This document shows, piece after piece, positions 54,952 to 63,285 of a stretch of DNA of 64,000 nucleotides (within the stretch, counting starts at the first letter, position 1; every line of letters begins with the position of its first letter). The DNA is from Gordonia polyisoprenivorans (GTDB taxonomy: Bacteria > Actinomycetota > Actinomycetes > Mycobacteriales > Mycobacteriaceae): assembly GCF_017654315.1 (NCBI RefSeq), contig NZ_CP072203.1:5456001-5520000 (forward strand), read 5' to 3'. The notes beneath the pieces are model-generated. The model was not told the DNA's origin, searched no databases, and saw nothing but the letters and a program-made list of their open reading frames with translations. The position numbers were made by a program, and so were the translations under genes.

Positions 54952-56463
54952 ATGAATCGGCTCAGGGCGCTCGATCTGCACTCGGTGTGGCTGATCGCGA
55001 TCGCCTGTGCGGCGGTCAGCATGGTGGTCGCCGCCATGGCCGCACTGAACACCGCGCTCGCCGACATCGCCATCGACCTCGGCGCCGACACCGGCCAGAT
55101 GACCTGGATCGCCGACGGCTACACCCTCGCCCTCGCCGCGCTGCTGCTGCCCGCCGGCGCGATCGGCGACCGTTTCGGCCGCCGCGAGATGTTGATCGTC
55201 GGTCTGGCCATCTTCGCGGTCGGGTCGCTGACCGCGATCTGGGCCACCGATCCGACGCAGTTGATCATCACCCGTTGTGTCGCCGGCGTGGGCGCGGCAT
55301 TCATCATGCCGACGACGTTGTCGCTCATCACCTCCGGCGTGCCGGCCGACAAACGCAGCATCGGCATCAGTATCTGGGCCGCGGTCGCCGGCGCCGGCGC
55401 GATCGCCGGATTCTTCGTCTCCGGCATCCTGCTGGAATTCTTCTCGTGGCATTCGATTTTCGTCACCTTCGCCGCGTCGGCGGTGCTGACGGCACTGGTG
55501 TGCCTGACGATCGGCACCTCCAAGGACTCCCATCCACGACCCTTCGACTACGCCGGATCGGCCGTGTCGATCCTCGCGGTCACCGGCATCGTGTTCGGGC
55601 TCCTCGAGGCCCCACACCGCGGTTGGGACGACGCGCTGGTCCTTCTCACCCTGATCGGCGGCGTACTCCTCGTCGCCGTGTTCTGCCTGATCGAATTGCG
55701 CGGCACCCGGCAACTCCTCGACGTCCGCCTGTTCACCAATCGCGCATTCGGCGCCGGTGCGTTGTCGGTGGCGCTGCAGTTCTTCGCCTCCTTCGGCGCC
55801 TTCTACCTTCTGCTGCAACGCCTGCAGCTGGTGTTCGACTTCTCGCCGCTGCGCTCGGCCTTCGCCCTCATGCCGATGGTCCTGGGTGTGAGCATCTTTG
55901 CGCTGCTGGGCAATTGGCTCGCGGTGCGGTTTCACTCACTGCGCTTCGTGTTGGGCAGTGGGCTGCTCATCGCCGGCATCGGACTGATCCTGTTGGGGGT
56001 CATCGACTACGACGCCTACTGGATGATGGCGTGGATGCTCGCGATCTGCGCGATCGGTATCGGTCTGGCGACCGCCCCGTCGACGACCGCGATCATGTCC
56101 AACACGCCGCTGGAGAATCAGGGTGTCGGCTCCGCGGTCAACGACACGGCACGCGAGATCGGCGCCGCCATCGGCATCGCCCTGGCCGGCAGTCTGCTCG
56201 CCGCCGGATACGCACACCGCATCGGCCCGACCGCCGACCTCGTCCGTGCCGAGCCCGCTGCCGCCGACCACGTCACCAGCTCACTGGCGCAGGCACGGGA
56301 GGTCGCGGCGCGGCTGCCCGGTGACCTCGGCGCCCGCGTCCTGCAGGGCGCGCAGGACGCCTTCGTCGTCCCGATGAACCAGGGGTGTCTGGTGCTGGGC
56401 ATCGTGCTCGTGGTCGGGTCCGTGGTGACCACGATCCTCGCGCCGCGACGGGTGGTTGCGTAG
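54952..56463 (+). CDS. MFS transporter, DHA2/QacA-like
   Basis: A 503-residue protein with about 14 membrane segments from the ATG at 54952, preceded by a strong AAGGAGG. The motif GDRFGRREMLIVGLAIFAVGS near residue 65 is motif A, and an acidic residue in helix 1/2 (DIAIDLGADTGQMTWIADGYT) is characteristic of this group. Such pumps export cationic drugs or lipids. It lies nine bases before the permease gene on the same strand. Confidence 0.92.
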   Translation: MNRLRALDLHSVWLIAIACAAVSMVVAAMAALNTALADIAIDLGADTGQMTWIADGYTLALAALLLPAGAIGDRFGRREMLIVGLAIFAVGSLTAIWATDPTQLIITRCVAGVGAAFIMPTTLSLITSGVPADKRSIGISIWAAVAGAGAIAGFFVSGILLEFFSWHSIFVTFAASAVLTALVCLTIGTSKDSHPRPFDYAGSAVSILAVTGIVFGLLEAPHRGWDDALVLLTLIGGVLLVAVFCLIELRGTRQLLDVRLFTNRAFGAGALSVALQFFASFGAFYLLLQRLQLVFDFSPLRSAFALMPMVLGVSIFALLGNWLAVRFHSLRFVLGSGLLIAGIGLILLGVIDYDAYWMMAWMLAICAIGIGLATAPSTTAIMSNTPLENQGVGSAVNDTAREIGAAIGIALAGSLLAAGYAHRIGPTADLVRAEPAAADHVTSSLAQAREVAARLPGDLGARVLQGAQDAFVVPMNQGCLVLGIVLVVGSVVTTILAPRRVVA

Positions 56464-56472
56464 GCTCTCGAC

Positions 56473-57765
56473 GTGCTCTACGTCCACAGTCCACTGGGCA
56501 CCGCCGTGGCCGTGCTCGCCCTGATCGCCGTCATCGGGATCGCGGTGTCCGCACAACGCCTTTCGCCGGCGATCGTCGCGGTTCCGGCCGCGGTGCTGTT
56601 GACCCTGCTCGGCGTCGTGTCGTGGTCACAGGTGCGCGACGAACTCGGGTTCATCGGGCCGACCATCGGTTTCCTCGCCGCCATGCTGGTCGTCGCCGAG
56701 GTGTGCGCACGCACCGGGGTCTTCGCCTGGGTGGGTCAGTTGCTCGCGGACTGGAGCCGCGGATCGCCCACGCACCTACTCGGCCTGGTGTTCGTCGCCG
56801 CGGCGCTCACCACGGCGGTGCTGTCGATCGACACCACGATCGTGCTGTTGACCCCGGTGGCAGTGGCCACCGCGCGGCGGATCGGCGCCCGGGTGACCCC
56901 GGTCGGCACGGCGACCGCACATCTGGCCAACAGTGCCTCGACGCTGTTGCCTGTCTCGAATCTGACCAATCTGCTGGCCTTTTCGGCGACCGGGCTCGGC
57001 TTTCTCTCCTTCGCCGGACTGATGGCGGCGCCATGGGTGGTCGCGATCGTCGTCGAATACGTCATCTTCCGGATCTTCTTCGCCGGTGAACTGCGGACCA
57101 CCGCACCGCAGACCACCCGCACTCCGGCGGAGCCGCCCAGCGGCACACCGGGGAGCGCCACCCGGCGCCCGGCGCCGGTCGTCACCCTGATCCTGCTGGG
57201 TCTGCTGCTGTGCGGCTTCATCGTCGCCGAGCCGTTGGGAATTCCCTTGGCCGCGATCGCCGGCGTCGGGGCGGCGGTGATGCTCATCGTTCCGATGCGC
57301 AAGGCGCCCGTGGTCACCGCGGTTCGTGCGCTGCGCGCGGTGAACATCCCGTTCCTCGCGTTCGTCGCCGCGCTGGGCATCATCATCCTGCCCATCCGGC
57401 TCGGACCGATCGGCGAGGCGATCACCCATCTCATCCCGGGCGGCAACTCGCTGTGGGCACTCCTGGCGGTGGCTGCGCTGGCGGCAGTCGCGGCCAACGT
57501 GCTCAACAACCTCCCGGCGACGTTGCTCCTGCTGCCGATGGTCGCCCACGATCACGGCTTGGCACTGGCCATGCTGCTCGGCGCCAACATCGGCCCCAAC
57601 CTCGCCTACTTCGGTTCGCTGGCAAACCTGTTGTGGCGCGACGTGATGCGCCGCCACACCATCGCGCCGCCGACGCGACGCTACGTGCTGCTGGGCACGC
57701 TCACCGTTCCGCCGACCCTCGTCGCCGCGGTCGTCGCGCTCTGGGTCGGCCTGCAGGTGATGTGA
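56473..57765 (+). CDS. ArsB/NhaD-like anion permease
   Basis: A 430-residue, roughly 11-helix protein from the GTG at 56473. It has the ion-transporter-superfamily repeat features NSASTLLPVSNLTNLLAFS near residue 155 and NVLNNLPATLLLLPMVAHD near residue 343, as in ArsB and related anion permeases. The substrate (arsenite, another anion or Na+/H+) is not determined; no arsR or arsC is near. It converges with the fadD gene with only seven bases between stops. Confidence 0.85.
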   Translation: MLYVHSPLGTAVAVLALIAVIGIAVSAQRLSPAIVAVPAAVLLTLLGVVSWSQVRDELGFIGPTIGFLAAMLVVAEVCARTGVFAWVGQLLADWSRGSPTHLLGLVFVAAALTTAVLSIDTTIVLLTPVAVATARRIGARVTPVGTATAHLANSASTLLPVSNLTNLLAFSATGLGFLSFAGLMAAPWVVAIVVEYVIFRIFFAGELRTTAPQTTRTPAEPPSGTPGSATRRPAPVVTLILLGLLLCGFIVAEPLGIPLAAIAGVGAAVMLIVPMRKAPVVTAVRALRAVNIPFLAFVAALGIIILPIRLGPIGEAITHLIPGGNSLWALLAVAALAAVAANVLNNLPATLLLLPMVAHDHGLALAMLLGANIGPNLAYFGSLANLLWRDVMRRHTIAPPTRRYVLLGTLTVPPTLVAAVVALWVGLQVM

Positions 57766-57772
57766 CCTGCGG

Positions 57773-59467
57773 TCAGGCTGTCACAATCTGCTGTTCGGAG
57801 GCCGCCGCGGTGTTCTTGGCCCAGCGGTAGTCGGCCTTGCCCGCCGGGGTGCGCTTGACCTCGTCGACGAACACGATGGTGCGCGGAACCTTGTATCCGG
57901 CCAGCGATTCGCGGCAGTACTCCTGGATCTCGGCGAGGGTGGGCTCCGCCTCGCCGTCGGCGACGCGGGCGACCGCGGCCACCCGCTGACCGTAGCGTTC
58001 GTCGGGCACCGGGACCACGAGCGCATCGCCGATCGCGGGATGGGCGTGCAACACCGCCTCGACCTCCTCGGCATACACCTTCTCCCCACCGGTGTTGATG
58101 CACTGCGAACCCCGGCCGAGGAAGACGATCGACCCGTCGGCCTCCACGGTGCCCATGTCGCCGAGGATCGAGATGCGACGGCCGTCGGGCAGGGTCGGGA
58201 AGGTCCGGGCGCTCTTCTCCTCGTCCTTGTAGTACCCGAGTGGCACATTGCCGATGCGCGCAATGTAGCCGACGTCCCCCGAGCCGGGGTCGATCCGGTT
58301 GAGTCGCTCGTCGACGACCATCATCTTGTCGGTCGGCGGCACCCGCAGATTGCCGTTGTCGTCCATCATGATCTCACCGTCGTTGCCCGACTCCGACGCG
58401 CCGAAGTTGTCGCGCAGGATGAGTTCGGGTTTGATCGCCGCGAACCGGTCGCGATTGTGGTGCGACCAGATCGCGCCGCCGGAGGTCACCGAGAACAGCG
58501 ACGACAGGTCGACGTCGTCCTTGCGGCGTTCCATCTCCTCGACGAGCGGCATACCCATCGCGTCACCGACGATGAGGATGATCTGGATCTTCTCGTCCTC
58601 GATGCCCGCCACGATCGCGGCCGGGTCGAAGTCGCGCATCAGCACCAACCGCCCACCGAGGGTGAGGAAGGTGAACAACGAGTACGACGCCGCGCCGTGC
58701 ATGAGCGGAGCCGCGATGTTGAAGGCGATGGAGCCGAATTCCTTGACCGCACTGCCCACCTCGGCGAGATCCTTGCGGGCGTCGCCGTACGGGTTGCCGC
58801 CGGAGATGGGCTTGCGGAAGAAGTCGTCGTGACGCCACATCACGCCCTTGGGGTATCCGGTGGTGCCGCCGGTGTAGAGCAGGTACAGCTCGTCGCCGGT
58901 GCGGGCCTCGAAGTCACGCGCTTCCGACGCCGCGGCCTCGTCGGCGAACGGCACGATCGAAACCGTGCGCCCGTCGGGTAACGACGCTGCGGCCGTGGTC
59001 AATTCGTCGATGATGTCGCCGACGACGAACACCGTGCGCACCAGCGGTAATTCGGGAAGCAGCGCGGCGACGCTGCGTTGATGCTCGGGGAGTTCGACGA
59101 TGATGCCCCGTGAGTCGGAGTTGTCGAAGATGTAGCGCAGCTCGGAGTTGGTGTACCGATAATTGACGTTCACCGGGACCGCGCGGATCTTCAGCAGCCC
59201 GAGCAGGCTGGTGACGTGCTCGACGCTGTTCTTCAGGAACAGTGAGACGTGATCTGCCGTACCGATACCGTTGTCGCGCAACAGGTGTGCCACCCGGTTG
59301 GCGAGTCTGTCGAGTTCGGCGTAGCTGATCTGGCGGCCCTCGTAACTCAGGGCGATCCGCTCGGGCACCGAGTCCGCGACGGTCTCGAACACGTCGGCCA
59401 GGTTGAACTTGAACGGGGTCTGCGAAACGGGGGTCTGCGAAACGGGGATGTGGGCGTCTGGGGTCAT
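57773..59467 (-). CDS. fadD: acyl-CoA synthetase of the FadD17/FadD19 type
   Basis: A 564-residue ANL-superfamily ligase with AMP-binding motif LLYTGGTTGYPKGVMW near residue 175, FGASESGNDGEI near 345 and the C-terminal lysine-containing TPAGKADYRWAK. The place downstream of ltp2 in a side-chain operon suggests a steroid side-chain CoA ligase such as FadD19 or FadD17; which one cannot be decided by eye. A perfect 15-base tandem repeat (59415-59444) encodes PVSQTPVSQTP at the N-terminus. It starts 28 bases after the ltp2 stop. Confidence 0.92.
   Translation of the reverse strand: MTPDAHIPVSQTPVSQTPFKFNLADVFETVADSVPERIALSYEGRQISYAELDRLANRVAHLLRDNGIGTADHVSLFLKNSVEHVTSLLGLLKIRAVPVNVNYRYTNSELRYIFDNSDSRGIIVELPEHQRSVAALLPELPLVRTVFVVGDIIDELTTAAASLPDGRTVSIVPFADEAAASEARDFEARTGDELYLLYTGGTTGYPKGVMWRHDDFFRKPISGGNPYGDARKDLAEVGSAVKEFGSIAFNIAAPLMHGAASYSLFTFLTLGGRLVLMRDFDPAAIVAGIEDEKIQIILIVGDAMGMPLVEEMERRKDDVDLSSLFSVTSGGAIWSHHNRDRFAAIKPELILRDNFGASESGNDGEIMMDDNGNLRVPPTDKMMVVDERLNRIDPGSGDVGYIARIGNVPLGYYKDEEKSARTFPTLPDGRRISILGDMGTVEADGSIVFLGRGSQCINTGGEKVYAEEVEAVLHAHPAIGDALVVPVPDERYGQRVAAVARVADGEAEPTLAEIQEYCRESLAGYKVPRTIVFVDEVKRTPAGKADYRWAKNTAAASEQQIVTA
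59415..59444 (-). repeat. perfect 15-bp tandem repeat at the fadD N-terminus
   Basis: GGGGTCTGCGAAACG occurs twice in direct succession (59415-59429 and 59430-59444). In the gene it encodes VSQTP twice. It is a clean, possibly recent duplication. Confidence 0.85.
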
Positions 59468-59495
59468 GATTGACGAACTCCTTCGGGGTGTGAGG

Positions 59496-60671
59496 TCATG
59501 CGGTCAGCACCAGACCGCTGGTGGGGACGCCGGTGCCCGCGGTCACGACGACCCTCGTCGCATCGTCGACCTGGTTGACCGAGGTGCCGCGCAGTTGCCG
59601 TACACCTTCGGCGATGCCGTTCATGCCGTGGATGTAGGCCTCACCGAGCTGGCCGCCGTGGGTGTTGAGCGGCAACCACCCACCCACTTCCAGCGCGCCC
59701 GGCTCGGCGACGAAATCCTTTGCCTCGCCACGACCGCAGAAGCCCAGCTCTTCGAGCTGGAGCAGGGTGTACGGGGTGAAATGGTCGTAAAGGATCGCCA
59801 GATCCATGTCGTCGGGGCGCAATCCGGACTGCTCCCACAGCTGCCGGCCGACGAGGCCCATCTCGGGGAGCACCGCCAACTCGTCGCGGTAGTAGCTGGT
59901 CATGATGAACTGGTCGGCCGCACTTCCGGCGGCAGCGGCTGCGATCACCGCAGGCGTGTGCGGCAGGTCCTTGGCACGTTCGACCGACGTGATCACCAGC
60001 GCCACACCACCATCGGACTCCTGGCAGCAGTCCAGCAGATGCAACGGTTCGGCGATGTAGCGTGAGGCCTGGTGGTCGTCGAGGGTGATGGGCTTGCCGT
60101 AGAAGAACGCATTCGGGTTCACCGCTGCGTGTTTGCGGTCGACGACGGCGATCCGACCGAAGTCTGCGCTGGTGGCGCCGTAGTCGTGCATGTAACGCTG
60201 CGCGACCATCGCGACGAACGCCGCCGGGGTCGACAAGCCGTGCGGGTAGGAGAACGCATTGTCGGTACCCGACGAGTTCTCCTGATTGGCGACTGCCGAG
60301 TTCACCTGCCCGAAGCGCAATCCCGACCGCTCGTTGAAGGCACGGTAGGCCACGACGACGTCGGCGACACCGGTCGCGACCGCCATCGCAGCCTGCTGCA
60401 CGGTCGCACACGCCGCCCCGCCGCCGTAATGGATGCGCGAGAAGTACGTCATCTCCTCAATGCCGACCGCGCGGGCGACGGCGATCTCGGCATTGGTGTC
60501 CATGGTGAAGGTGACCAGGCCGTCGACATCGGCCGGAGTCAATCCGGCGTCGGCGAGCGCCGCACTTACCGCCTCCGCGGCCAGCCGGAGCTCACTGCGC
60601 CCGGAATCCTTGGAGAACTCGGTGGCACCGATGCCGACGATGGCGGCCTGTCCGCCCAGTGTTCCCGTCAC
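59496..60671 (-). CDS. ltp2: steroid side-chain retro-aldolase Ltp2
   Basis: A 391-residue thiolase-superfamily protein resembling Mtb Ltp2 (Rv3540c). The segment HYGGGAACATVQQAAMA near residue 80, LHLLDCCQESDGG near 215 and PLNTHGGQLGEAYIHGM near 335 are visible. Ltp2 cleaves the 17-hydroxy-C3-side-chain acyl-CoA to androstenedione-type product plus propionyl-CoA, working with the DUF35 part of ChsH2. The start GTG at 60671 overlaps a mini-ORF stop (GTGA). The three-unit tandem repeat here carries the chsH1 stop and ltp2 start. Confidence 0.93.
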   Translation of the reverse strand: MTGTLGGQAAIVGIGATEFSKDSGRSELRLAAEAVSAALADAGLTPADVDGLVTFTMDTNAEIAVARAVGIEEMTYFSRIHYGGGAACATVQQAAMAVATGVADVVVAYRAFNERSGLRFGQVNSAVANQENSSGTDNAFSYPHGLSTPAAFVAMVAQRYMHDYGATSADFGRIAVVDRKHAAVNPNAFFYGKPITLDDHQASRYIAEPLHLLDCCQESDGGVALVITSVERAKDLPHTPAVIAAAAAGSAADQFIMTSYYRDELAVLPEMGLVGRQLWEQSGLRPDDMDLAILYDHFTPYTLLQLEELGFCGRGEAKDFVAEPGALEVGGWLPLNTHGGQLGEAYIHGMNGIAEGVRQLRGTSVNQVDDATRVVVTAGTGVPTSGLVLTA

Positions 60672-60688
60672 TTCAGTGTCCCCGTCAC
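60668..60688 (-). CDS. mini-ORF 2 between chsH1 and ltp2 (MTGTLK)
   Basis: A six-codon frame GTGACGGGGACACTGAAG plus TGA. Its TGA overlaps the ltp2 GTG (60668-60671). Its first residues MTGTL copy those of Ltp2, showing the origin by tandem duplication of the real start. Confidence 0.3.
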   Translation of the reverse strand: MTGTLK

Positions 60689-60705
60689 TTCGCTGTTCCC
60701 ATCAT
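60685..60705 (-). CDS. mini-ORF 1 between chsH1 and ltp2 (MMGTAK)
   Basis: A six-codon frame ATGATGGGAACAGCGAAG plus TGA. Its ATG overlaps the chsH1 stop (60702-60705) and its TGA overlaps the start of mini-ORF 2 (60685-60688). It is made by the 17-base repeat. Translation is plausible through termination-reinitiation but unproven. Confidence 0.3.
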   Translation of the reverse strand: MMGTAK

Positions 60706-61118
60706 TTCGCTCCTGTGTGCAACGTCAGTGAGACCGTCGAGATGACATGTTTGCCAAGGGAATTGGTACCCACCACCGACACGGTGACCGCGTCCTTATC
60801 GCATGCGGTCACCTCGCCGGTCAACCTCACCGCATCGTAGGCGTACCAGGGCACCCCCAACTTGAGGGTGATCGTGGTGATGCGCGCCGACGGGCCGGCC
60901 CAGTCGGTGACGAACCGCTCGACCAGTCCGGTGTCGGTGAGGATGTTGACGAAGATGTCCTTGGAGCCCTTGGCGTGCGCGAGATCCCGGTCGTGGTGCA
61001 CGTCCTGGAAGTCGCGGGTGGCCAGCGCTGTCGCCACGACGAAGGTCGGGGTGGCCTCGATCGTCAACTCCGGCAACCTCGTTCCCACCTCCACGGCCGG
61101 TGCCGCCTCGATGGTCAT
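60702..61118 (-). CDS. chsH1: steroid enoyl-CoA hydratase subunit ChsH1
   Basis: A 138-residue MaoC-like hot-dog protein with the hydratase segment TRDFQDVHHDRDLAHAKGS near residue 34. In Mtb ChsH1 (Rv3541c) pairs with ChsH2 to hydrate the C3-side-chain enoyl-CoA. Its start overlaps the chsH2 stop (61115-61118), and its stop overlaps a mini-ORF. The gene order chsE1-chsE2-chsH2-chsH1-ltp2 is that of the igr operon. Confidence 0.93.
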   Translation of the reverse strand: MTIEAAPAVEVGTRLPELTIEATPTFVVATALATRDFQDVHHDRDLAHAKGSKDIFVNILTDTGLVERFVTDWAGPSARITTITLKLGVPWYAYDAVRLTGEVTACDKDAVTVSVVGTNSLGKHVISTVSLTLHTGAK

Positions 61119-62125
61119 GACCGCTCTCCGTTCTCACGCGGGGTGAAGGCGTAGAGCGTCCACGCCGGCGCACCGGTATCGGGGTCGGCGGGAAAGTCGA
61201 GATAGGTGGTGGTGACCGGCATCCCGATCTGCACCGCATCGGGGTCCACGCCGCGCAGCTCGCCGAGCATACGTACACCCTCGTCGAGTTCGACGAGTGC
61301 GACGACGAAGGGCAGGCCGCGGCCGGGTACCTTCGGCGCGCGGTGCACCACGTAGCTGTACACGGTGCCGTGCCCGGTGGAGACCACGTAGTCGGTGTCC
61401 GGCACGGTACCGTCGGCCGCGCGGGGCTTCCAGGTCGCCGGGATCGGCGGATGCCGCAACGAGCCGTCGGCGACCTGCTGGATGCGCAGTTCGTGGGCCG
61501 CCACACCGTCCCAGAAGAACGCGGTGTCCCGGGACGCACTGGGCCGCAACATCTTCGCGGGGTCCAGATCCTCCGGGACCGTCGTCGTCCCCGGAACGGT
61601 TGGGCCGGCCGGCGGACGGAATTTGAGGATGCGGAAGTCCATCTCGGCGACCACCTCGTCGCCGACCGACCAGGTGTTGCGGGTGGTGAAGAACCAGCCC
61701 TCGCCGAGTGCTGTGGTCTTGGGTCCGACGACGTCGACGAGTTCGGCCGACAGGCTCACCTCTTCACCGACCTCCACGTAGCGGTGATAGGTGGTGTCGC
61801 AATTGGTGGCGACGACCGAGGTGTAGCCGGCCTCGTCGAACAGTTCGCTGGCGCGCCCGAGCGGATCGTCGGCGCTGCGCACCCCGCGCAGTCCGCGCAT
61901 CGTCCACACCTGCGCCATCGCCGGTGGTGCGACGATCCCCCGGTGGCCTGCGGCACGAGCCGCATCGGCGTCGACGTAGATGGGGTTGTCGTCACCCATC
62001 GCCTCCACCCAGTTGCGGATCATGGGCAGGTTCACCGGATCCCGGCCGGCGACCGGTGCGCTCGGTCCGGCCGCCTTGATCTGTTCGGTGGCCTCGAGAA
62101 TGGCCTCGCTCGTCCGGGCGGTCAT
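61115..62125 (-). CDS. chsH2: steroid enoyl-CoA hydratase subunit ChsH2 with DUF35 domain
   Basis: A 336-residue protein from the ATG at 62125 (MTARTSEAILE). Residues 20-180 form a MaoC-like hot-dog domain (DDNPIYVDADAARAAGHRG, then GIVAPPAMAQVW), and the last third is a DUF35 OB-fold domain (FFWDGVAAHELRIQ, and later LGELRGVDPDAVQIGM). As in Mtb Rv3542c, it acts with ChsH1 for hydration and with Ltp2 for aldol cleavage. ATGA overlap with chsE2 (62122-62125) and with chsH1. A frame extending to 62239 is rejected. Confidence 0.93.
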   Translation of the reverse strand: MTARTSEAILEATEQIKAAGPSAPVAGRDPVNLPMIRNWVEAMGDDNPIYVDADAARAAGHRGIVAPPAMAQVWTMRGLRGVRSADDPLGRASELFDEAGYTSVVATNCDTTYHRYVEVGEEVSLSAELVDVVGPKTTALGEGWFFTTRNTWSVGDEVVAEMDFRILKFRPPAGPTVPGTTTVPEDLDPAKMLRPSASRDTAFFWDGVAAHELRIQQVADGSLRHPPIPATWKPRAADGTVPDTDYVVSTGHGTVYSYVVHRAPKVPGRGLPFVVALVELDEGVRMLGELRGVDPDAVQIGMPVTTTYLDFPADPDTGAPAWTLYAFTPRENGERS

Positions 62126-63285
62126 CGCTTGGCCCTCGGCAATCCGAGTCCGGCGGTGGCGATCATGTCGCGCATCACCTCGTTGACGCCGCCACCGAAG
62201 GTGATGACCACGTTGCGTTTGGCCTGCACGTCGAGCCATCGCACGAGCTCGTCGGTGTCGGGGTCGGTGAGATCACCATGGCGGGTGAGGATCTCGTCGA
62301 TCATGCGGTGGATGCCCTGCAGACGTTCGGTCGCGAAGACCTTGGTGGCCGCGGCATCGGCCATCGAGATGGCCTCGCCGGTGGGGGCGACCTGCCAGTT
62401 GAGCAGTTCGTTGATCCGGGCGTAGGCGTCGATCCGGGCGAGTGTGCGCCGGACGTCGGGGTGCTCGGCGATCGGTACGCCGTCGGCGCCCGGTCGCTGT
62501 GCCCAGCGCCGCACGCGCGCGGCCAGTCCCTCGATGCGTCCGGCGGGGCCGAGCATCACCCGCTCGTGGTTGAGCTGGGTGGTGATCAGCCGCCAGCCGC
62601 CGCCCTCTTCACCGACACGCATCGACACCGGCACCCGCACGTCGTTGTAGTAGGTGGCGTTGACGTGATGTGCGCCGTCGGCGGTGATGATGGGCGTCCA
62701 CGAGTAGCCGGGGTCGGTGGTGTCGACGATGAGAATCGAGATGCCCTTGTGTTTCGGAGCGTTCTTGTCGGTGCGTACCGCAAGCCAGATGTAGTCGGCG
62801 TCGTGGCCACCGGTGGTGAAGATCTTCTGTCCGTTGACGACGTAGTGGTCGCCGTCGAGCACGGCACTGGTGGTCAGCGACGCCAGGTCGGTGCCGGCCT
62901 CGGGCTCGGTGTAGCCGATCGCGAAATGCACGTCACCGGAGAGGATCTTGGGTAGGAACAGGTCCTTCTGCTCCTCGGTGCCGTGTTCCTGCAGGGTCGG
63001 GCCGACGGTCTGCAGGGTCACCGCGGGCAGCGGGACGTCGGCACGGACCGCCTCGTTGGTGAAGATCTGTTGTTCGATCTCACCGAAACCCTTGCCGCCG
63101 TACTCTTTGGGCCATCCGACGCCGAGCCACCCGTCGGTACCCATCTGCTTGATCACCTTGCGATAGGTCTCACCGTGCCGCTCGGTCAGCATGGTGTGCG
63201 CGTCCTCGGGACCGATCAGGTCGGAGAAGTATTCGCGCAGTTGCATTTTGAGTGCCCGTTGATCGGGTGTCAGATCAATGAACAT
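62122..63285 (-). CDS. chsE2: steroid acyl-CoA dehydrogenase subunit ChsE2 (FadE29-like)
   Basis: A 387-residue ACAD with the FAD signature IGYTEPEAGTDLASLTTSA near residue 122 and DVQAKRNVVITFGGGVNEVM toward the C-terminus. ChsE1-ChsE2 form an alpha2beta2 enzyme that dehydrogenates the three-carbon side-chain CoA thioester, the first step of the igr cycle. Its start overlaps chsE1 by 11 bases. Confidence 0.94.
   Translation of the reverse strand: MFIDLTPDQRALKMQLREYFSDLIGPEDAHTMLTERHGETYRKVIKQMGTDGWLGVGWPKEYGGKGFGEIEQQIFTNEAVRADVPLPAVTLQTVGPTLQEHGTEEQKDLFLPKILSGDVHFAIGYTEPEAGTDLASLTTSAVLDGDHYVVNGQKIFTTGGHDADYIWLAVRTDKNAPKHKGISILIVDTTDPGYSWTPIITADGAHHVNATYYNDVRVPVSMRVGEEGGGWRLITTQLNHERVMLGPAGRIEGLAARVRRWAQRPGADGVPIAEHPDVRRTLARIDAYARINELLNWQVAPTGEAISMADAAATKVFATERLQGIHRMIDEILTRHGDLTDPDTDELVRWLDVQAKRNVVITFGGGVNEVMRDMIATAGLGLPRAKR

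Larger units (their letters stand above)
60658..60708 (-). repeat. 3 x 17-bp tandem repeat at the chsH1/ltp2 junction
   Basis: On the plus strand the units are AGTGTTCCCGTCACTTC (60658-60674), AGTGTCCCCGTCACTTC (60675-60691) and GCTGTTCCCATCATTTC (60692-60708). On the minus strand each carries a stop/start quadruplet (RTGA), so the whole makes a series chsH1 stop/ATG, mini-ORF stop/GTG, mini-ORF stop/GTG of ltp2. Confidence 0.85.

Noticed and set aside
54634..55935. A 433-residue minus-strand frame opposite the MFS gene
   Set aside because: Most is antisense to the MFS transporter and low-complexity; only its final 45 codons have a ribosome site and a membrane helix, and these are listed separately.
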